7,121 nucleotides of DNA from an uncultured Collinsella sp. Its GTDB lineage: Bacteria > Actinomycetota > Coriobacteriia > Coriobacteriales > Coriobacteriaceae. The stretch is from positions 1 through 7,121 of the forward strand of contig CAAECW010000009.1 of assembly GCA_900754445.1 (NCBI GenBank), read 5' to 3'. A program made the position numbers and the translations under genes. This document shows positions 6,273-7,121 of this stretch, piece after piece (position 1 is the stretch's first letter; each line of letters begins with the position of its first letter). Below the pieces are notes generated by a model that was given only the letters and a program-made list of their open reading frames with translations, was not told the DNA's origin and searched no databases.

Positions 6273-7004
6273 ATGCTTACCAAACTCCTCTGCGAATTCG
6301 GCGCAACGGCCCTCATGATCATCTTTGGCGTGGGCGTACACTGCGATACCGTGCTTAAGGGCACCAAGTATCAGGGCTCCGGCCACATGTTTGCCATCAC
6401 CACCTGGTCTTTTGGCATCTCGGTCGCTCTGTTTATCTTTGGCGGCGCCGTGTGCATGAACCCCGCCATGGTGCTTGCCCAGTGCATCGTCGGCCTGGTG
6501 CCGTGGAGCAGCTGCATCCCCTTCATGATTGCCGATATGCTCGGCGGCTTTGTGGGCGCCGTAATCGCTTGGCTTATGTATGCCGATGAGTTCAAGGCTT
6601 CCGAGGGCGTCGTCGACCCCATTGCCCAGCGCAACATCTTCTCGACCAATCCTACCACCGAGGGTACGAACTATGCCCGTAACTTCTTCTGCGAGGCTAT
6701 CTGCACCTTTGTGTTCATCAGCGCCATCCTTGCTGCCGCTAGCCGCGCCGGCGAGAACGTTCTGATGCTTGCCATCTGCGTCGGTCTGATCGTTTGGGCT
6801 GTTGGCATGGGCATGGGCGGCATCACCGGCTTCGCCATGAACCAGGCTCGTGACCTTGGTCCTCGCATGGCTTATCAGGTGCTGCCGATCAAGAACAAGG
6901 CTGACAACAACTGGAAGTACGGCCTGCTTGTTCCTGGCATCGCTCCGTTTGTCGGTGCCGCTCTGGCCGCGCTGTTTGTGCATGGTTTCTTGGGCATGTT
7001 CTAG
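6273..7004 (+). CDS. larD: MIP-family channel, probable lactic acid/glycerol facilitator LarD
   Basis: This is an inner-membrane aquaglyceroporin of 243 residues, a normal family length. Six membrane segments are visible at about 7-25, 40-60, 80-103, 139-158, 164-183 and 218-238, with two re-entrant pore motifs. The first is NPA (63-65, in CMNPAMVLAQ). The second reads NQA (190-192, in GFAMNQARDLGPRM) instead of NPA. The selectivity-filter Arg that follows is kept (Arg193), and Trp45 aligns with the glycerol-facilitator filter Trp (E. coli GlpF Trp48). These residues favour a wide glycerol/lactic acid pore over a water-only channel. The neighbour larA 49 nt upstream points to lactic acid as substrate, as in the L. 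plantarum lar operon, where LarD is a lactic acid channel. A general glycerol facilitator (glpF) remains possible; no glycerol kinase gene is in view. The ATG at 6273 has a modest AAGG 4 nt upstream. A repeat-family hairpin follows. Confidence 0.87.
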   Translation: MLTKLLCEFGATALMIIFGVGVHCDTVLKGTKYQGSGHMFAITTWSFGISVALFIFGGAVCMNPAMVLAQCIVGLVPWSSCIPFMIADMLGGFVGAVIAWLMYADEFKASEGVVDPIAQRNIFSTNPTTEGTNYARNFFCEAICTFVFISAILAAASRAGENVLMLAICVGLIVWAVGMGMGGITGFAMNQARDLGPRMAYQVLPIKNKADNNWKYGLLVPGIAPFVGAALAALFVHGFLGMF

Positions 7005-7053
7005 TCTGAGGCTACATAGTTGTCCGCCGTCCGCATGGGGTAACTTCCCAGCG

Positions 7054-7119
7054 CGTCCTCGGACATGCAAAAAGGCTCTCTGCGCACTTCGTGCGGCGAG
7101 CCTTTTTGCGTCCTGCGGA
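7054..7119. repeat. Palindromic repeat copy 2, likely terminator after the channel gene
   Basis: This is the second member of the family seen at 4530-4597. It shares the left flank CGTCCTCGGACATGCAA, the central TGCGCACTTCGTGCG cap and the right flank TTGCGTCCTG followed by a pyrimidine and GGA. The stem (7067-7080 with 7096-7109, extended by GGAC/GTCC) has one mismatch. AAAAAGGCTC on the left and GAGCCTTTTT on the right give T runs in both directions, so it should work as a bidirectional intrinsic terminator. It begins 49 nt past the channel stop. It is not enclosed by the 29-bp outer arms of copy 1. Confidence 0.75.
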
Positions 7120-7121
7120 AT

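Overview
The window is a stretch of ordinary bacterial chromosome with four complete genes, all on the + strand: hisS (histidyl-tRNA synthetase), ppc (phosphoenolpyruvate carboxylase), larA (nickel-pincer lactate racemase) and a MIP-family lactate/glycerol channel of the LarD type. The DNA is GC-rich with strong G/C preference at third codon positions, which produces long mirror ORFs on the opposite strand. My best guess is a gut anaerobe of the Coriobacteriia (Collinsella-like). This rests on general impression of the proteins and of the non-coding DNA, not on a search.

Layout. Bases 1-95 hold a TATAAT -10 box and the hisS leader. hisS runs 96-1409. The gap 1410-1666 carries a hairpin that probably ends hisS transcription, then a pair of matching AT-rich palindromes and a TATAAT box for ppc. 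ppc runs 1667-4480. The gap 4481-4945 is the most structured DNA here: a 127-bp nested inverted repeat (4502-4628), a run of small GC hairpins, and a strong terminator-like hairpin at 4789-4826, all ahead of larA. larA (4946-6223) starts at a TTG. A 49-nt gap with a 15-nt palindrome separates it from the channel gene (6273-7004). The window ends with a second member of the hairpin family seen after ppc (7054-7119).

How the genes work together. hisS and ppc look like single transcription units with their own promoters. larA and the channel look like a two-gene operon: the racemase interconverts L- and D-lactate in the cytoplasm, and the channel would let lactic acid (and probably glycerol) cross the membrane. 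The LarA cofactor enzymes (LarB, LarC, LarE) are not in the window and would have to be encoded elsewhere. PPC makes oxaloacetate from PEP; this fits a fermenting anaerobe but shows no direct link to the lar genes.

No complete novel system is evident. The items most worth following are the two-member palindromic repeat family with matched changes in its two stem arms, the outer 29-bp arms that enclose one copy, the hairpin-rich larA leader, the twin palindromes at the ppc promoter, and the NQA motif in the channel.
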